This document shows, piece by piece, positions 33,514 through 42,648 of a stretch of DNA of 64,000 bases (its first letter is position 1; the number at the start of each line of letters is the position of its first letter). Origin of the DNA: Devosia riboflavina (GTDB lineage Bacteria; Pseudomonadota; Alphaproteobacteria; Rhizobiales; Devosiaceae); assembly GCF_000743575.1 (NCBI RefSeq), contig NZ_JQGC01000011.1, positions 1-64,000 on the forward strand. The letters run 5' to 3'. The position numbers and the translations under genes were made by a program. The notes under the pieces are model-generated. The model saw nothing but the letters and a program-made list of their open reading frames with translations, ran no database searches and was not told where the DNA came from.

Positions 33514-33523
33514 CTTGCGGCAG

Positions 33524-33538
33524 TGTTATGCTATAACG
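33524..33538. promoter_or_regulatory. Zur box 2 overlapping the znuC -10 box
   Basis: TGTTAT-GCT-ATAACG, one mismatch from the symmetrical Zur core. TATAAC (33532-33537), the probable -10 box of znuC, lies inside it, with TTACGC at 33509-33514 as -35 (17-base spacing). Bound Zur would block polymerase directly. Confidence 0.65.
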
Positions 33539-33574
33539 TAAATGACAGCGTCAAGTGCACTTGTGGAAACATTC

Positions 33575-34396
33575 ATGGACATGCGCATGAAGGGCGAAAC
33601 GCTCATCACGCTCACCAATGCCGGTGTGAAAAGTGGCGGCCGCGTCCTGGTGGAAGGCGTCGACCTCTCCATCGCGCGCGGCGAAATCGTCACGCTGATC
33701 GGCCCCAATGGCTCAGGCAAATCGACCACCGCCAAAATGGCGACGGGCGTTTTGAAACCGTCTACGGGCACGGTAACCCGCAAGGCGGGTCTCAAGATCG
33801 GCTATGTGCCGCAAAAGCTCAGCATAGACTGGACGCTCCCGCTGACGGTCGAGCGCCTGATGACCCTGACCGGCCACTTTTCCCGACCCGAAATTGAATC
33901 CGCCCTAGCCGCTGTCGGCGCCGGCCGCCTCCTTCATGCCGCCGTGCAGGAGCTGTCCGGCGGCGAATTCCAGCGCGTGCTCTTCGCCCGCGCCATGATC
34001 CGCAAGCCCGATCTCCTGGTTCTCGACGAGCCGGTGCAGGGCGTCGATTTCTCCGGCGAAGTGGCGCTTTACGAACTTGTTCGCCAGATCCGCGACACGA
34101 CCCAGGCCGGCATCCTGATGATCAGCCATGACCTCCACGTCGTCATGGCCGAGACCGACACGGTCATCTGCCTCAACGGCCATGTCTGCTGCCGCGGCAC
34201 CCCTGCTGCCGTGAAGCGCAGCCCGGAATATCTCGCCCTGTTCGGCGCCCGCGCCGCCGATACCCTGGCCATTTACGAGCATCATCACGACCACGAACAC
34301 CACGACGACGGCTGCCTCGTCGGCAAGCATGGCGAGCACGAGCATCCGCACGGCCATGTCCACCACGATCACTCGGAGCATGACCATGCTCGGTGA
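33575..34396 (+). CDS. znuC: Zinc ABC transporter ATP-binding protein
   Basis: A 273-residue ABC ATPase that energises zinc uptake at the inner membrane. Walker A is GPNGSGKS (43-50), the signature is ELSGGEFQRV and Walker B is LLVLDEPVQGVD. The C-terminus is an unusual His/Asp-rich tail of about 40 residues (HHHDHEHHDDG...HEHEHPHGHVHHDHSEHDHAR in pieces) that may buffer zinc. The start is uncertain: ATG 33542 would lie at the predicted transcription start, so ATG 33575, 33581 or 33587 is more likely. The stop lies inside a duplicated sequence that restarts znuB 177 bases on. Confidence 0.88.
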   Translation: MDMRMKGETLITLTNAGVKSGGRVLVEGVDLSIARGEIVTLIGPNGSGKSTTAKMATGVLKPSTGTVTRKAGLKIGYVPQKLSIDWTLPLTVERLMTLTGHFSRPEIESALAAVGAGRLLHAAVQELSGGEFQRVLFARAMIRKPDLLVLDEPVQGVDFSGEVALYELVRQIRDTTQAGILMISHDLHVVMAETDTVICLNGHVCCRGTPAAVKRSPEYLALFGARAADTLAIYEHHHDHEHHDDGCLVGKHGEHEHPHGHVHHDHSEHDHAR

Positions 34397-34418
34397 CTTT
34401 GGGTGTTCCGTAGTCAGC

Positions 34419-34542
34419 CGCCCCCCCTCCCCATCCCTCCCCGCAAGGGGGAGTGTGCCGGGTCAGGGGCTTTGGCAGAATACCGCCCCAAACTCGATGC
34501 AGCACCTCCCCCTTGACGGGGGAGGTTGGGTGGGGGTGCCGG
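34419..34542. repeat. Palindromic repeat inserted at the znuC-znuB junction
   Basis: Same CCCTCCCC family as 32392-32498: CCCTCCCC...GGGGGAG hairpins at both ends, arms from CCGCCCCCCCTCC (34418 onward) to GGTTGGGTGGGGGTGCCGG (34542). It is bounded by a 14-base direct repeat (34386-34399 and 34573-34586) containing the znuB start codon. The frame running from the first ATG ends shortly after, so this first copy of the znuB start is non-functional. Confidence 0.7.
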
Positions 34543-34572
34543 CAAGCACAAGGTCAGGGAAGGGGGACCAAT

Positions 34573-35391
34573 ATGCTCGGTGATTTCTTCTCCCGCGCCC
34601 TCGTCGCCGGCGTCGGCCTTGCCGCCGTCACCGGGCCGCTGGGCTGCTTCGTCGTCTGGCGTCGCATGGCCTATTTTGGTGACACCATGGCCCATTCGGC
34701 CCTGCTCGGCGTCGCCATTTCCATCCTGCTGTCGATCAACATGACGCTCGGCGTCTTCGCCGTCGCCGCCCTCGTCGCCGGTGCACTCCTGCTGCTGCAG
34801 CGCCAGAACACGCTCTCCACCGACGCCCTCCTCGGCATCCTCAGCCACTCCTCCCTCGCCGTAGGCCTCGTGCTCGTCGGCTTCCTTACTCAGGTCCGTA
34901 TCGACCTCATGGGCTTCCTCTTCGGCGACATCCTCGCTGTCTCGATGGAAGATATTTACATCATTTATGGCGGCGGCATCGCCATCCTCGCCATCCTCGC
35001 GCTCAACTGGCGCCCGCTCCTCGCCGCCACGGTCAGCCCCGAACTGGCTGAAGCCGAAGGGCTAAAACCCGAGGTCAGCCGCATTCTTCTCATGCTGCTC
35101 ATGGCCTCCGTGATAGCCATCGCCATGAAACTCGTCGGCGTTCTGCTGATCACCTCGCTGTTGATCATCCCCGCCGCCACCGCCCGCCGCCTCAGCGCTA
35201 CGCCCGAGTTCATGGCGCTGGTTGCAGCAGTTCTCGGTGCAGCATCGGTCGTCGCCGGCTTGTACGGTTCGCTCACCTGGGATACCGCTTCGGGACCGTC
35301 CATTGTCGTCGCGGCGCTGCTGATATTCCTCGTTTCGCTGACGGTACCGACCGCAAGATTGTTCGGCAGGAGAGAAAGCCATGGCGCATAG
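34573..35391 (+). CDS. znuB: Zinc ABC transporter permease
   Basis: A 272-residue membrane permease with about eight to nine hydrophobic helices, the ZnuB/ABC-3 family pattern. MRRMAYFGDTMAHSALLGVA-like residues (WRRMAYFGDTMAHSALLG) near 30-47 form the conserved family motif, and DLMGFLFGDILAVS is central. It makes the channel through which ZnuA delivers zinc. ATG 34573 matches the sequence duplicated at the znuC end, which indicates that znuB originally overlapped the znuC stop. GGGGGA lies upstream at 34562-34567. It overlaps zur by 11 bases. Confidence 0.92.
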   Translation: MLGDFFSRALVAGVGLAAVTGPLGCFVVWRRMAYFGDTMAHSALLGVAISILLSINMTLGVFAVAALVAGALLLLQRQNTLSTDALLGILSHSSLAVGLVLVGFLTQVRIDLMGFLFGDILAVSMEDIYIIYGGGIAILAILALNWRPLLAATVSPELAEAEGLKPEVSRILLMLLMASVIAIAMKLVGVLLITSLLIIPAATARRLSATPEFMALVAAVLGAASVVAGLYGSLTWDTASGPSIVVAALLIFLVSLTVPTARLFGRRESHGA

Positions 35392-35797
35392 TCACGACAT
35401 TCCGACTGATCTCACCCGCAATCAGGAACTGGTGCTGGGCACGTTGACGGCCTCGATGGGCCCGCTCAGCGCCTACGACATTCTCGACAAGCTACGCAGC
35501 GACGGCCTCCGCGCTCCCCTGCAGGTCTATCGCGCGCTCGACAAGCTCGTGGACCGGGGCCTCGCCCACCGGCTGGAATCGCTCAACGCCTTCGTCGCTT
35601 GCGCCGACATGCATTGCCACCGCAAGGGCCTCATCGCCTTCGCCATTTGCGAAAGCTGCGGCAAGGTCGATGAATTTGCTGATGAAGTGATCGAAGAGCG
35701 CCTGGGCACCTGGGCCCGCAATGACGGCTTCAAGGTGGAACGCACCACCATGGAAATCCGCGGCCGTTGCGCGGATTGCCTCAAAAAGGCGGCCTGA
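35381..35797 (+). CDS. zur: Zinc uptake regulator Zur (Fur family)
   Basis: A 138-residue Fur-family repressor that binds its operators when loaded with zinc. The winged-helix domain contains LSAYDILDKLRSDGLRAPLQVYRALDKLVDRGLAHRLE in pieces, with the YRAL recognition helix. The structural zinc site is built by paired cysteines CESCGK and CADC at the C-terminus, and His/Cys ligands are in CADMHCHRKGL. The gene is the last of the znuCB-zur operon and overlaps znuB, so the repressor is made from the operon it controls. The motif set fits Zur rather than Fur, supported by the adjacent genes. Confidence 0.92.
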   Translation: MAHSHDIPTDLTRNQELVLGTLTASMGPLSAYDILDKLRSDGLRAPLQVYRALDKLVDRGLAHRLESLNAFVACADMHCHRKGLIAFAICESCGKVDEFADEVIEERLGTWARNDGFKVERTTMEIRGRCADCLKKAA

Positions 35798-35800
35798 GAA

Positions 35801-36367
35801 CTAGGCCGCATCTCCAAACGTCAGGAACCGTACGGCGGCAGCGCCATATTCGCGCTCATCGTCGAGTTCAAAACCTGCCGGCACCGTCACCGGCACATCG
35901 ACACTTTCTTCCCAGACCAGTGTCGCGCCGGGCTTGAGCCAGCCATTGCCGGCCAGTTCTGCGAGCGCCTTTTCTCCAAGACCCTGCCCATAGGGCGGAT
36001 CGAGAAACACCAGATCGAACTGCCCAAAAGTGCCCGGCGTGCCGAGCCCCGTCGCATCGCGACGCAGCAGTTTTGTAATCCCCGCCACACCAAAGGCCTG
36101 GATATGATCGCGGATCAGCCCGCGCGATTCCGCCCCCACGTCGACAAAGGTAACGTGGGAAGCCCCCCGCGACAGCGCTTCGAGCCCCAGCGCCCCGGTG
36201 CCGGCAAAAAGGTCAAGCACCCGCTTGCCCTCCAGCACCGGCCCCAGCCGTGACCCCAGAATATTGAACATGCTTTCGCGCACGCGATCCGCCGTCGGGC
36301 GAATGGAATCGTCCGACGGGGAATTGAGCTGCTTGCCGCGAAATTTACCGGCAACAATCCGCATCAT
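35801..36367 (-). CDS. rsmD: 16S rRNA (guanine-966-N2)-methyltransferase
   Basis: A 188-residue SAM-dependent methyltransferase of 16S rRNA G966. N-terminal IVAGKFRGKQL is family typical, the SAM-binding motif I is VLDLFAGTGALGLEALSRGA, and the catalytic motif IV is DPPYGQGL. Length is normal for RsmD. It is directly downstream of the pseudouridine synthase gene on the same strand (next start one base away), a common bacterial arrangement of rRNA-modifying genes. It is convergent with zur, only 3 bases apart. Confidence 0.93.
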   Translation of the reverse strand: MMRIVAGKFRGKQLNSPSDDSIRPTADRVRESMFNILGSRLGPVLEGKRVLDLFAGTGALGLEALSRGASHVTFVDVGAESRGLIRDHIQAFGVAGITKLLRRDATGLGTPGTFGQFDLVFLDPPYGQGLGEKALAELAGNGWLKPGATLVWEESVDVPVTVPAGFELDDEREYGAAAVRFLTFGDAA

Positions 36368-38251
36368 TTAGCCGCGCGGCTTGCGCGGGCCAGTGGGACG
36401 GCCGCCCTCCGGGCGTCCACCGCCGCCCGGCTTGCCACCAAACGGCTTGCCGCCGGTGGGTCGACCGCCCGTCGGGCGTGCGCCACCGGGGCGTCCGCCT
36501 TCAGGGCGTCCGCCGGGACGGCCACCCTCGGGGCGCCCGCCAGTCGGACGGCCCGCGCCGGGGCGGCCACCTTCGGGACGTGCACCACGCGGCTTGTCGC
36601 CAAAGGCCGGCCTACCGCCCTGCGGACGGCCCTGGCCCGGACGATCGTCGCGACGCGGCGGCCGGCTGTCGTCAAATCCGCGCTGCGGACGATCCGAGCG
36701 TGGGCCACGCGAGGGCTTGTCACCGAAGGGACGAGACGGACGATCGCCACGATCCGGGCGATCACCAAAACTGCGGCCTGGCTTGTCGCCAAAAGGACGC
36801 GCCGGACGATCGCCACCACCACGGGCGGGACGATCCCCAAAGCTGCGACCAGGCTTATCGGCAAACGGACGTGCCGGACGGTCGCCGCCGCGAGCGGGGC
36901 GATCGCCAAAACCACGACCCGGCTTGTCGCCGAACGGACGATCGCCAAAGCTACGCGCTGGCTTGTCGCCAAAGCCGCGCTGCGGGCGCTCGCCGCCGCC
37001 ACGACGGTCATCATCACGACGCTGAGGACGATCGCTGAAGCTGCGGGCCGGACGCTCATCGCCATCCGGACGACGGCCGCGCTGCGGCCGGTCGCCAAAC
37101 GACTTGTCGCCATAGGGCTTGCGATCGCCATAAGGTTTCTTGTCGCCGAACGACTTCTTGTCACCAAACGACTTGCGGTCACCGGCCGGGCGATCGCCAC
37201 GCTCCGGCTTGGGCGCGCGGATCGGCGCACGGCCATAATTGCTTGCCGGCTGGTCATCGGGATCGACGCGCCCACGGCCGGGACGTGACGGGCCCTTGGG
37301 CTCATATTCTTCAGGCGCGCGACCATCGTCATCAAAATGAATGCGACGCGGACGAACCGGGCGCTCTTCATCGCGGAACGAGCCACCGCGCGCATCCGGA
37401 CGTCCACCAGCGCGCGACCCACGACCCCGCGGCGATTCGCTCATGGCGCGCGGCGGCGGGAACAGGCCTTCGGGCATTTCGCTGTCGAAATCGACGCCGG
37501 CTGCCTCGGCCAGCTTCTTGCCGAGCTGGTCCTTGAGCATCTTGGCCTTCACCACCTCGATCTGGCCTTCCGCCAGATCGCCGAGCTGGAACGGGCCATA
37601 GGAGACGCGGATCAGGCGGTTGACCTCGAGACCCAATGCACCGAGCACATTCTTGACTTCGCGGTTCTTGCCTTCGCGCAGACCCACGACGATCCAGACA
37701 TTGTGCCCCTGCTCGCGCTCGAGCGTGGCTTCGATGGGGCCGTAGTTGATGCCTTCCACCGTGATGCCGTCCTTGAGCGCATCGAGTTGCGCCTGCGTCA
37801 CAAAACCATAGGCGCGGACGCGATAGCGGCGCAGCCAGCCCGTGGACGGCAATTCCAGCACGCGCTTCAGCCCACCATCATTGGTGAGCAGCAGCAGGCC
37901 TTCGGTATTGATATCGAGACGACCAACGGTAACGACGCGCGGCAGGCCCTGCTCTTCGAGAGCCTCGAAAATGGTCGGACGACCTTCCGGGTCCTTCTCG
38001 GTGACCACGAGCCCGGCAGGCTTGTGATAGAGCCAGATGCGGGTGCCCTGGCGCTCCGCAAGGGGCTTGCCATCGACAGTGATCTTGTCGCGGCTCGTCA
38101 CGTTGAAGGCGGGGGTGATGACCTTCTTGCCATTGACCATGACGCGGCCGGCGGCAATCCAGCCTTCGGCGTCACGGCGGGAGCAGAGGCCGGCGCGAGC
38201 CATGACCTTGGCGAGACGATCGGCAGTTTCGGGTTTTGGTGTGTCGCTCAT
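36368..38251 (-). CDS. RluB/RsuA-family pseudouridine synthase with long disordered tail
   Basis: A 627-residue protein. Residues 1-60 are an S4 RNA-binding domain (RLAKVMARAGLCSRRDAEGWI) and residues 70-250 the RsuA/RluB/E/F catalytic domain, with Asp113 in VGRLDINTEGLLLL as catalytic aspartate and LREGKNREVKNVLGALGLEVNRLIR in the later part. It would make a pseudouridine in rRNA, most likely 23S (RluB). Residues ~265-627 are a low-complexity Arg/Gly/Asp/Pro-rich tail with repeats such as FGDKPxRSFGDRPxRG and GGRPEGGRPGG. That tail resembles RNA-binding disordered regions and is far longer than in most RluB proteins. It is upstream of rsmD in the same operon. Confidence 0.85.
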   Translation of the reverse strand: MSDTPKPETADRLAKVMARAGLCSRRDAEGWIAAGRVMVNGKKVITPAFNVTSRDKITVDGKPLAERQGTRIWLYHKPAGLVVTEKDPEGRPTIFEALEEQGLPRVVTVGRLDINTEGLLLLTNDGGLKRVLELPSTGWLRRYRVRAYGFVTQAQLDALKDGITVEGINYGPIEATLEREQGHNVWIVVGLREGKNREVKNVLGALGLEVNRLIRVSYGPFQLGDLAEGQIEVVKAKMLKDQLGKKLAEAAGVDFDSEMPEGLFPPPRAMSESPRGRGSRAGGRPDARGGSFRDEERPVRPRRIHFDDDGRAPEEYEPKGPSRPGRGRVDPDDQPASNYGRAPIRAPKPERGDRPAGDRKSFGDKKSFGDKKPYGDRKPYGDKSFGDRPQRGRRPDGDERPARSFSDRPQRRDDDRRGGGERPQRGFGDKPARSFGDRPFGDKPGRGFGDRPARGGDRPARPFADKPGRSFGDRPARGGGDRPARPFGDKPGRSFGDRPDRGDRPSRPFGDKPSRGPRSDRPQRGFDDSRPPRRDDRPGQGRPQGGRPAFGDKPRGARPEGGRPGAGRPTGGRPEGGRPGGRPEGGRPGGARPTGGRPTGGKPFGGKPGGGGRPEGGRPTGPRKPRG

Positions 38252-38300
38252 GCGAACAGGACTTCCATGTCATGCGGGACCCATTTTGGGCGGCGCGGAG

Positions 38301-38332
38301 AAAGCGAAAGGCGGCCGGATCATCCGGCCGCC
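38301..38332 (-). terminator. Hairpin after the lipoprotein gene
   Basis: On the minus strand a perfect 10-bp GC stem (38323-38332 with 38310-38319, loop of 3) is followed by CTTTCGCTTT (38301-38309). It lies between the lipoprotein gene and the pseudouridine synthase gene and is a plausible weak terminator. Confidence 0.5.
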
Positions 38333-38362
38333 GGAAAAACGTGGTTCAGGCCAGAAGCGTTG

Positions 38363-39064
38363 CTAGAGTTTTACGTCCGAGGCCTTCAGGGTCACATCGG
38401 GGCCGCCGCCCAACACACCGCTGCTGCTGGGCCCTTCGGTCCGCAGCGCGCGGCGAACTTCTTCCGGGCAACGCCGATCGCTGAGAGGAACCAGTTCGCC
38501 GGCTGGCGTGCGGCAGATTAGATCGGCACTGCCCACTCGGGTAAAATATTCATCCGGCGGCAAATAGAGCGGACGGCTAGCCGTGCCGGTCACCTGCATG
38601 CCTGCCGCGCTCATGCGCGCCGTCAAGGCGCGCGCTTCTTCCGGCGTCAGCGGACGACCAGACAGCGAGCGCAGGTCGACGACCTTGGCATTGCGCAGAC
38701 GCTGGAGGTCCGCTTCGCTCAGGTTCGAGGTATCGATCTGCACGGTATTGCTATCGGCGGGAAGCTGCGCGGAGGCAACTTGCGTGCTCGGCGCCGGCAG
38801 ATTGTTGCCCGACCGCGGCAGCACCAGCGGCGCGCGGGCAGCAGTGATATCTTCCTTCGGCGGATCGCCCGGGATGAGACCGACGCCGCGCGCGGTCGTG
38901 TTCAACACGTCGCGTTCAAAGGTGCCGAAATCGGTCAGCGCATTGGTGCCTTCGACCGTGGTGCAGGCGCCAAGAGCCAGCGTAGCTGCCAAGGCCAGCC
39001 CTGCCAGCACTGCACGCGCCGCGGCCGAAATACGGCCATTGTGGCCGGTCAATCCAATACGCAT
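38363..39064 (-). CDS. Putative lipoprotein of unknown function
   Basis: A 233-residue protein with a lipobox: a hydrophobic N-terminus (ARAVLAGLALAATLALGAC) whose Cys at about residue 34 would be lipidated after signal-peptidase II cleavage. The segment LDTSNLSEADLQRLRNAKVVDLRSL (in pieces) and TPEEARALTARMSAAGMQVTG look helical; PDEYFTRVGSADLICRTPAGELVPL is the most conserved-looking part. No enzymatic motif is seen. The start ATG 39064 with AAGGGACG upstream is preferred to a longer in-frame form. lspA, which processes lipoproteins, is 86 bases upstream on the same strand, though this may be chance. Confidence 0.72.
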   Translation of the reverse strand: MRIGLTGHNGRISAAARAVLAGLALAATLALGACTTVEGTNALTDFGTFERDVLNTTARGVGLIPGDPPKEDITAARAPLVLPRSGNNLPAPSTQVASAQLPADSNTVQIDTSNLSEADLQRLRNAKVVDLRSLSGRPLTPEEARALTARMSAAGMQVTGTASRPLYLPPDEYFTRVGSADLICRTPAGELVPLSDRRCPEEVRRALRTEGPSSSGVLGGGPDVTLKASDVKL

Positions 39065-39149
39065 GAAACGTCCCTTACGATAATGGCGGCGCTTATAGCG
39101 CATTTGAGGCCCTAAGGCCAGATTTGGGCAGCACAATGGTATGCGAGCC

Positions 39150-39716
39150 TTAATCGGCCGGCTTTGCCCTGCTCTTGCCCAGACCCACGAGGTCAACCAG
39201 CAAGAGGATCACCCCCAGCGTGATCGCCATATCGGCAATGTTGAAGATGTAGAATGACCAGCTTCCCCAATGAAAATGGAAGAAGTCGGCCACCGCCCCG
39301 AAAATCAGCCGGTCGAGCGCATTGGACAGCGCCCCGCCAATCGCAAAGGCGAGGCCCAGCCGCACCAGCGGCGCATCGGTCCGCCACCACCAGACCGAAA
39401 GCCCCAGGATCGCCACCAGCATGATCGCGCCCAGCGTCCACACCGGCAGGCCATCAAGCAGCCCATAGGAAATGCCGGTATTCCACACCAGCACATAGTC
39501 GAAGAACGGCGTCACCGGCACGATCTCCCCACCTCGCCAGCCGGTCATCGAAAACGGCAGGTAGTTGGTGAAGATATCGACGCACGCCGCCTGCCCGATC
39601 GCATAGCAATCGGCGGCGATGTGATAGCCCTTTTGCGCGCGGTCGAGCCCAAAGGCGAGCACGGCCGCGACAAGCGACATGTAGACGGCGGGCGACGCAG
39701 CCTTGGCAGCGGCCAC
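39150..39716 (-). CDS. lspA: Lipoprotein signal peptidase (signal peptidase II)
   Basis: A 188-residue inner-membrane aspartyl protease that cleaves prolipoprotein signal peptides. Four hydrophobic helices are visible, and the two catalytic aspartates lie in GALSNALDRLIFG and FYIFNIADMAITLG. GTG 39716 is next to the ileS stop and gives the usual N-terminus; ATG 39680 is also possible. The ileS-lspA order is common in proteobacteria and suggests cotranscription: the two genes are about 4 bases apart. An antisense open frame across ileS and lspA has no coding features. Confidence 0.9.
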   Translation of the reverse strand: MAAAKAASPAVYMSLVAAVLAFGLDRAQKGYHIAADCYAIGQAACVDIFTNYLPFSMTGWRGGEIVPVTPFFDYVLVWNTGISYGLLDGLPVWTLGAIMLVAILGLSVWWWRTDAPLVRLGLAFAIGGALSNALDRLIFGAVADFFHFHWGSWSFYIFNIADMAITLGVILLLVDLVGLGKSRAKPAD

Positions 39717-39720
39717 CGGG

Positions 39721-42648
39721 CTAGAGCCCTGCCGCCGCACGCTCACGCAGTGCCTGGGCATCGCGCAAGGTCACATCAGGATATTCGGCATCGGTCCCGA
39801 CCTCGGGAAGAATCTTCCACGAGCGCGCACAACGCTGGCCTTCAGCCGCCGCAAACACCACGGTAACGCCCGGCACTTCCGGCAGGGTGAAGCCACCGAC
39901 GGGCGCCGCATGGCCATTGGCCAACGAGATCGACGAGGTGATCGCCACTTCCGCGAGATCGATATCGGCCACGGCCGCAGCAAGCGCCGCGTCAGCGATA
40001 AAGACCTGCGGCGCCGCTTCGAGCGAGGAACCGATGACCTTTTCACGGCGACGGATTTCGAGTTCGCCGGTGATCACGCGGCGTACCGCTTTGATCTTGT
40101 CCCATTTGGCTTCGAGCCCGTCATCGAGCCATTCCGCCGGAAGGTCGGGGAAGAGCCGCAGATGCACCGACTCGTTCTCACCCGGATGACGTTCCAGCCA
40201 GCACTCTTCCATGGTGAAGACCAGGATAGGCGCCAGCCAAGCCGTCAGCGCATTGAACAGGTGATCGAGCACGGTCAGCGCCGAACGACGCTTTACGCTC
40301 GAGATCGGATCGCAATAGAGCGTGTCCTTGCGGATGTCGAAATAGAACGCCGAAAGCTCGATGTTCATGAAGTTCGACAAGAGCGAGACGACCTTGCGAT
40401 AGTCGTATTCCTTATAGGCCGAACGCACACCAGCATCGAGCTGCACCAGGCGATGCAGCATCAACCGTTCAAGCTCAGGCATATCGCGGAAATCGACGAC
40501 ATCGTCGGCCTTGAAGTGCGCGAGGTTGCCGAGCAGCCAGCGCAGCGTATTGCGCAGCTTGCGGTAAGCATCCACGGTCGTCTGGATGATCTCCTTGCCG
40601 AGCCGCAGGTCTTCCGAATAGTCGGACGAAGCCACCCAAAGTCGCAAAATATCGGCGCCGTACTGCTTGATGATGTCCTGCGGGGCGACGGTGTTGCCGA
40701 GCGACTTGGACATCTTCTTGCCTTCGCCATCCATGGTGAAACCATGGGTGAGAACGCTGTCATAGGGCGCATAGCCATTGGTCGCGCAGCTTTCGAGCAG
40801 CGACGAATGGAACCAGCCGCGATGCTGGTCCGAGCCTTCGAGATACATCGAGGCCGGGAATTTCAGATGCGGCCATTTCTGCTTGTTGCGCAGCACGAAG
40901 GCATGGGTCGAGCCGGAATCGAACCAGACGTCGAGCACGTCGGTCACCATCTCATAGTCCTCAACCTTATAGGCCGAGCCGAGATAGCGCTCTGCGGCGC
41001 CGGGCTTGTACCAGGCGTCCGCGCCCTCTTCCTCAAAGCTCTGGGCGATGCGGTGATTGACCGTTTCATCCCTAAGGATTTCGGAAGTTTCCTTGTGCAC
41101 GAACACGGTGATCGGCACGCCCCAGGCGCGCTGACGGCTCAGCACCCAATCCGGGCGATCGGCGATCATGGCGCGCAACCGGTTCTGTCCGGCAGCAGGA
41201 TAGAATTTCGTCTTGTCGATCGCATTGAGCGCGCGCACGCGCAGCGTGTCGCCTTCGGCGCCTTCGATGGCCTTGTCCATGTAGACAAACCACTGCGGCG
41301 TATTGCGATAGATCACCGGCTTCTTCGAGCGCCAGGAATGCGGATACTGATGCTTCACGCGGCCACGGGCAATGATATTGCCGTGTTCGGCAAGCGCGGT
41401 GATGACGCGCTGATTGGCATCACCCTTCTTGCCATTGTCGTCGATGACGCGTGCGCCATCAAAGCCCGGTGCTTCCTTGGTGTAAAAACCGTCGTCTCCC
41501 ACCGGGAACGGGATGGACGGATCGATCCCGCGGTCCTGCAGCAGGCGGGTGGAGGTCATCCAGATATCGAAGTCGTCGAGACCGTGGCTGGGCGCGGTAT
41601 GCACAAAGCCGGTACCGGCATCGTCGGTGACGTGTTCGCCATCGAGCAGCGGCACGTCGAAATTGTAGCCACCGGAAAAGCCGCGCAGAGGATGGGCCGC
41701 CGTGATGGCCTTGAGCTCATCAGCCGAGACCGTGGCGCGCTTTTCAAAGCCCGTCACCTTGGCCTTGGCGAAGACTTCGGCGGCGAGCTTATCGGCCAGG
41801 ATGTACTTTTCGCCGGTCTTGGCCCAGTTCTCAGCCGGAGCTTCGGTCACTTCATAGACCGAGTAGTCGACCTTGGAGGAGAAGCTGACGGCGCGGTTGG
41901 CCGGGATCGTCCACGGGGTCGTGGTCCAGATGACGACAGAGGCACCCAGATGCGGCCCCTTGGTCACCGGGAATTTCACCCAGATCGTATCGCTCTCATA
42001 GTCCTGATATTCGATCTCGGCCTCAGCCAGCGCCGTGCGCTCGACCACCGACCACATCACGGGCTTGGACCCACGATAAAGCTGCCCACTCATGGACACC
42101 TTCATCAGCTCGCGCGCGATCTGCGCTTCGGCGTCAAAGCTCATGGTGAGATAGGGATTGTCCCACTCGCCCAGGATGCCGAGGCGCTTGAATTCCTCGC
42201 GCTGGATATCGACCCAGCTTTCGGCGAACGAACGGCATTCCTGACGGAATTCCACCACGGGCACTTCGTTCTTGTCCTTGCCCTTGGCGCGGTACTGCTC
42301 TTCGATCTTCCATTCGATGGGCAGGCCGTGACAATCCCAGCCGGGGATATAGGCAGCGTTGTGGCCAAGCATCTGCATGGACCGGGAAACCAGGTCCTTC
42401 AGCGTCTTGTTGAGCGCATGGCCGATATGGATATTGCCATTGGCATAGGGCGGGCCGTCATGCAGCGTAAACAGCGGCCGATCCTTGGCCTGCTCGCGCT
42501 GACGCTCGTAAATATCCATGTCCTGCCAGCGCTTGAGCCAGATCGGCTCGCGATCGGGCAGGCCCGCGCGCATCGGAAACTCGGTTTCGGGCAGGAAGAG
42601 CGTGGCCGAATAGTCTTTTTCGGTCGCGCTTGCAGCGGTATCGGTCAT
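39721..42648 (-). CDS. ileS: Isoleucyl-tRNA synthetase
   Basis: A 975-residue class I aminoacyl-tRNA synthetase that charges tRNA-Ile. The HIGH motif is HIGH in [16 protein letters not shown] near residue 70, and the KMSKS motif is [11 protein letters not shown] near residue 640. An editing (CP1) domain with [12 protein letters not shown] separates them. The C-terminal [13 protein letters not shown] replaces a full zinc ribbon, leaving few cysteines there; this is a variation seen in some alphaproteobacterial IleRS. Length is normal. It is transcribed leftward into lspA. No T-box or other leader is visible in the 119 bases upstream. Confidence 0.97.
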   Translation of the reverse strand: MTDTAASATEKDYSATLFLPETEFPMRAGLPDREPIWLKRWQDMDIYERQREQAKDRPLFTLHDGPPYANGNIHIGHALNKTLKDLVSRSMQMLGHNAAYIPGWDCHGLPIEWKIEEQYRAKGKDKNEVPVVEFRQECRSFAESWVDIQREEFKRLGILGEWDNPYLTMSFDAEAQIARELMKVSMSGQLYRGSKPVMWSVVERTALAEAEIEYQDYESDTIWVKFPVTKGPHLGASVVIWTTTPWTIPANRAVSFSSKVDYSVYEVTEAPAENWAKTGEKYILADKLAAEVFAKAKVTGFEKRATVSADELKAITAAHPLRGFSGGYNFDVPLLDGEHVTDDAGTGFVHTAPSHGLDDFDIWMTSTRLLQDRGIDPSIPFPVGDDGFYTKEAPGFDGARVIDDNGKKGDANQRVITALAEHGNIIARGRVKHQYPHSWRSKKPVIYRNTPQWFVYMDKAIEGAEGDTLRVRALNAIDKTKFYPAAGQNRLRAMIADRPDWVLSRQRAWGVPITVFVHKETSEILRDETVNHRIAQSFEEEGADAWYKPGAAERYLGSAYKVEDYEMVTDVLDVWFDSGSTHAFVLRNKQKWPHLKFPASMYLEGSDQHRGWFHSSLLESCATNGYAPYDSVLTHGFTMDGEGKKMSKSLGNTVAPQDIIKQYGADILRLWVASSDYSEDLRLGKEIIQTTVDAYRKLRNTLRWLLGNLAHFKADDVVDFRDMPELERLMLHRLVQLDAGVRSAYKEYDYRKVVSLLSNFMNIELSAFYFDIRKDTLYCDPISSVKRRSALTVLDHLFNALTAWLAPILVFTMEECWLERHPGENESVHLRLFPDLPAEWLDDGLEAKWDKIKAVRRVITGELEIRRREKVIGSSLEAAPQVFIADAALAAAVADIDLAEVAITSSISLANGHAAPVGGFTLPEVPGVTVVFAAAEGQRCARSWKILPEVGTDAEYPDVTLRDAQALRERAAAGL

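Noticed and set aside
36364..37422. Second leftward open frame over the tail of the pseudouridine synthase
   Set aside because: Produced by the GC-rich repeats of the tail; its sequence is low-complexity (Val/Ala/Arg) and the first frame has the known catalytic core.
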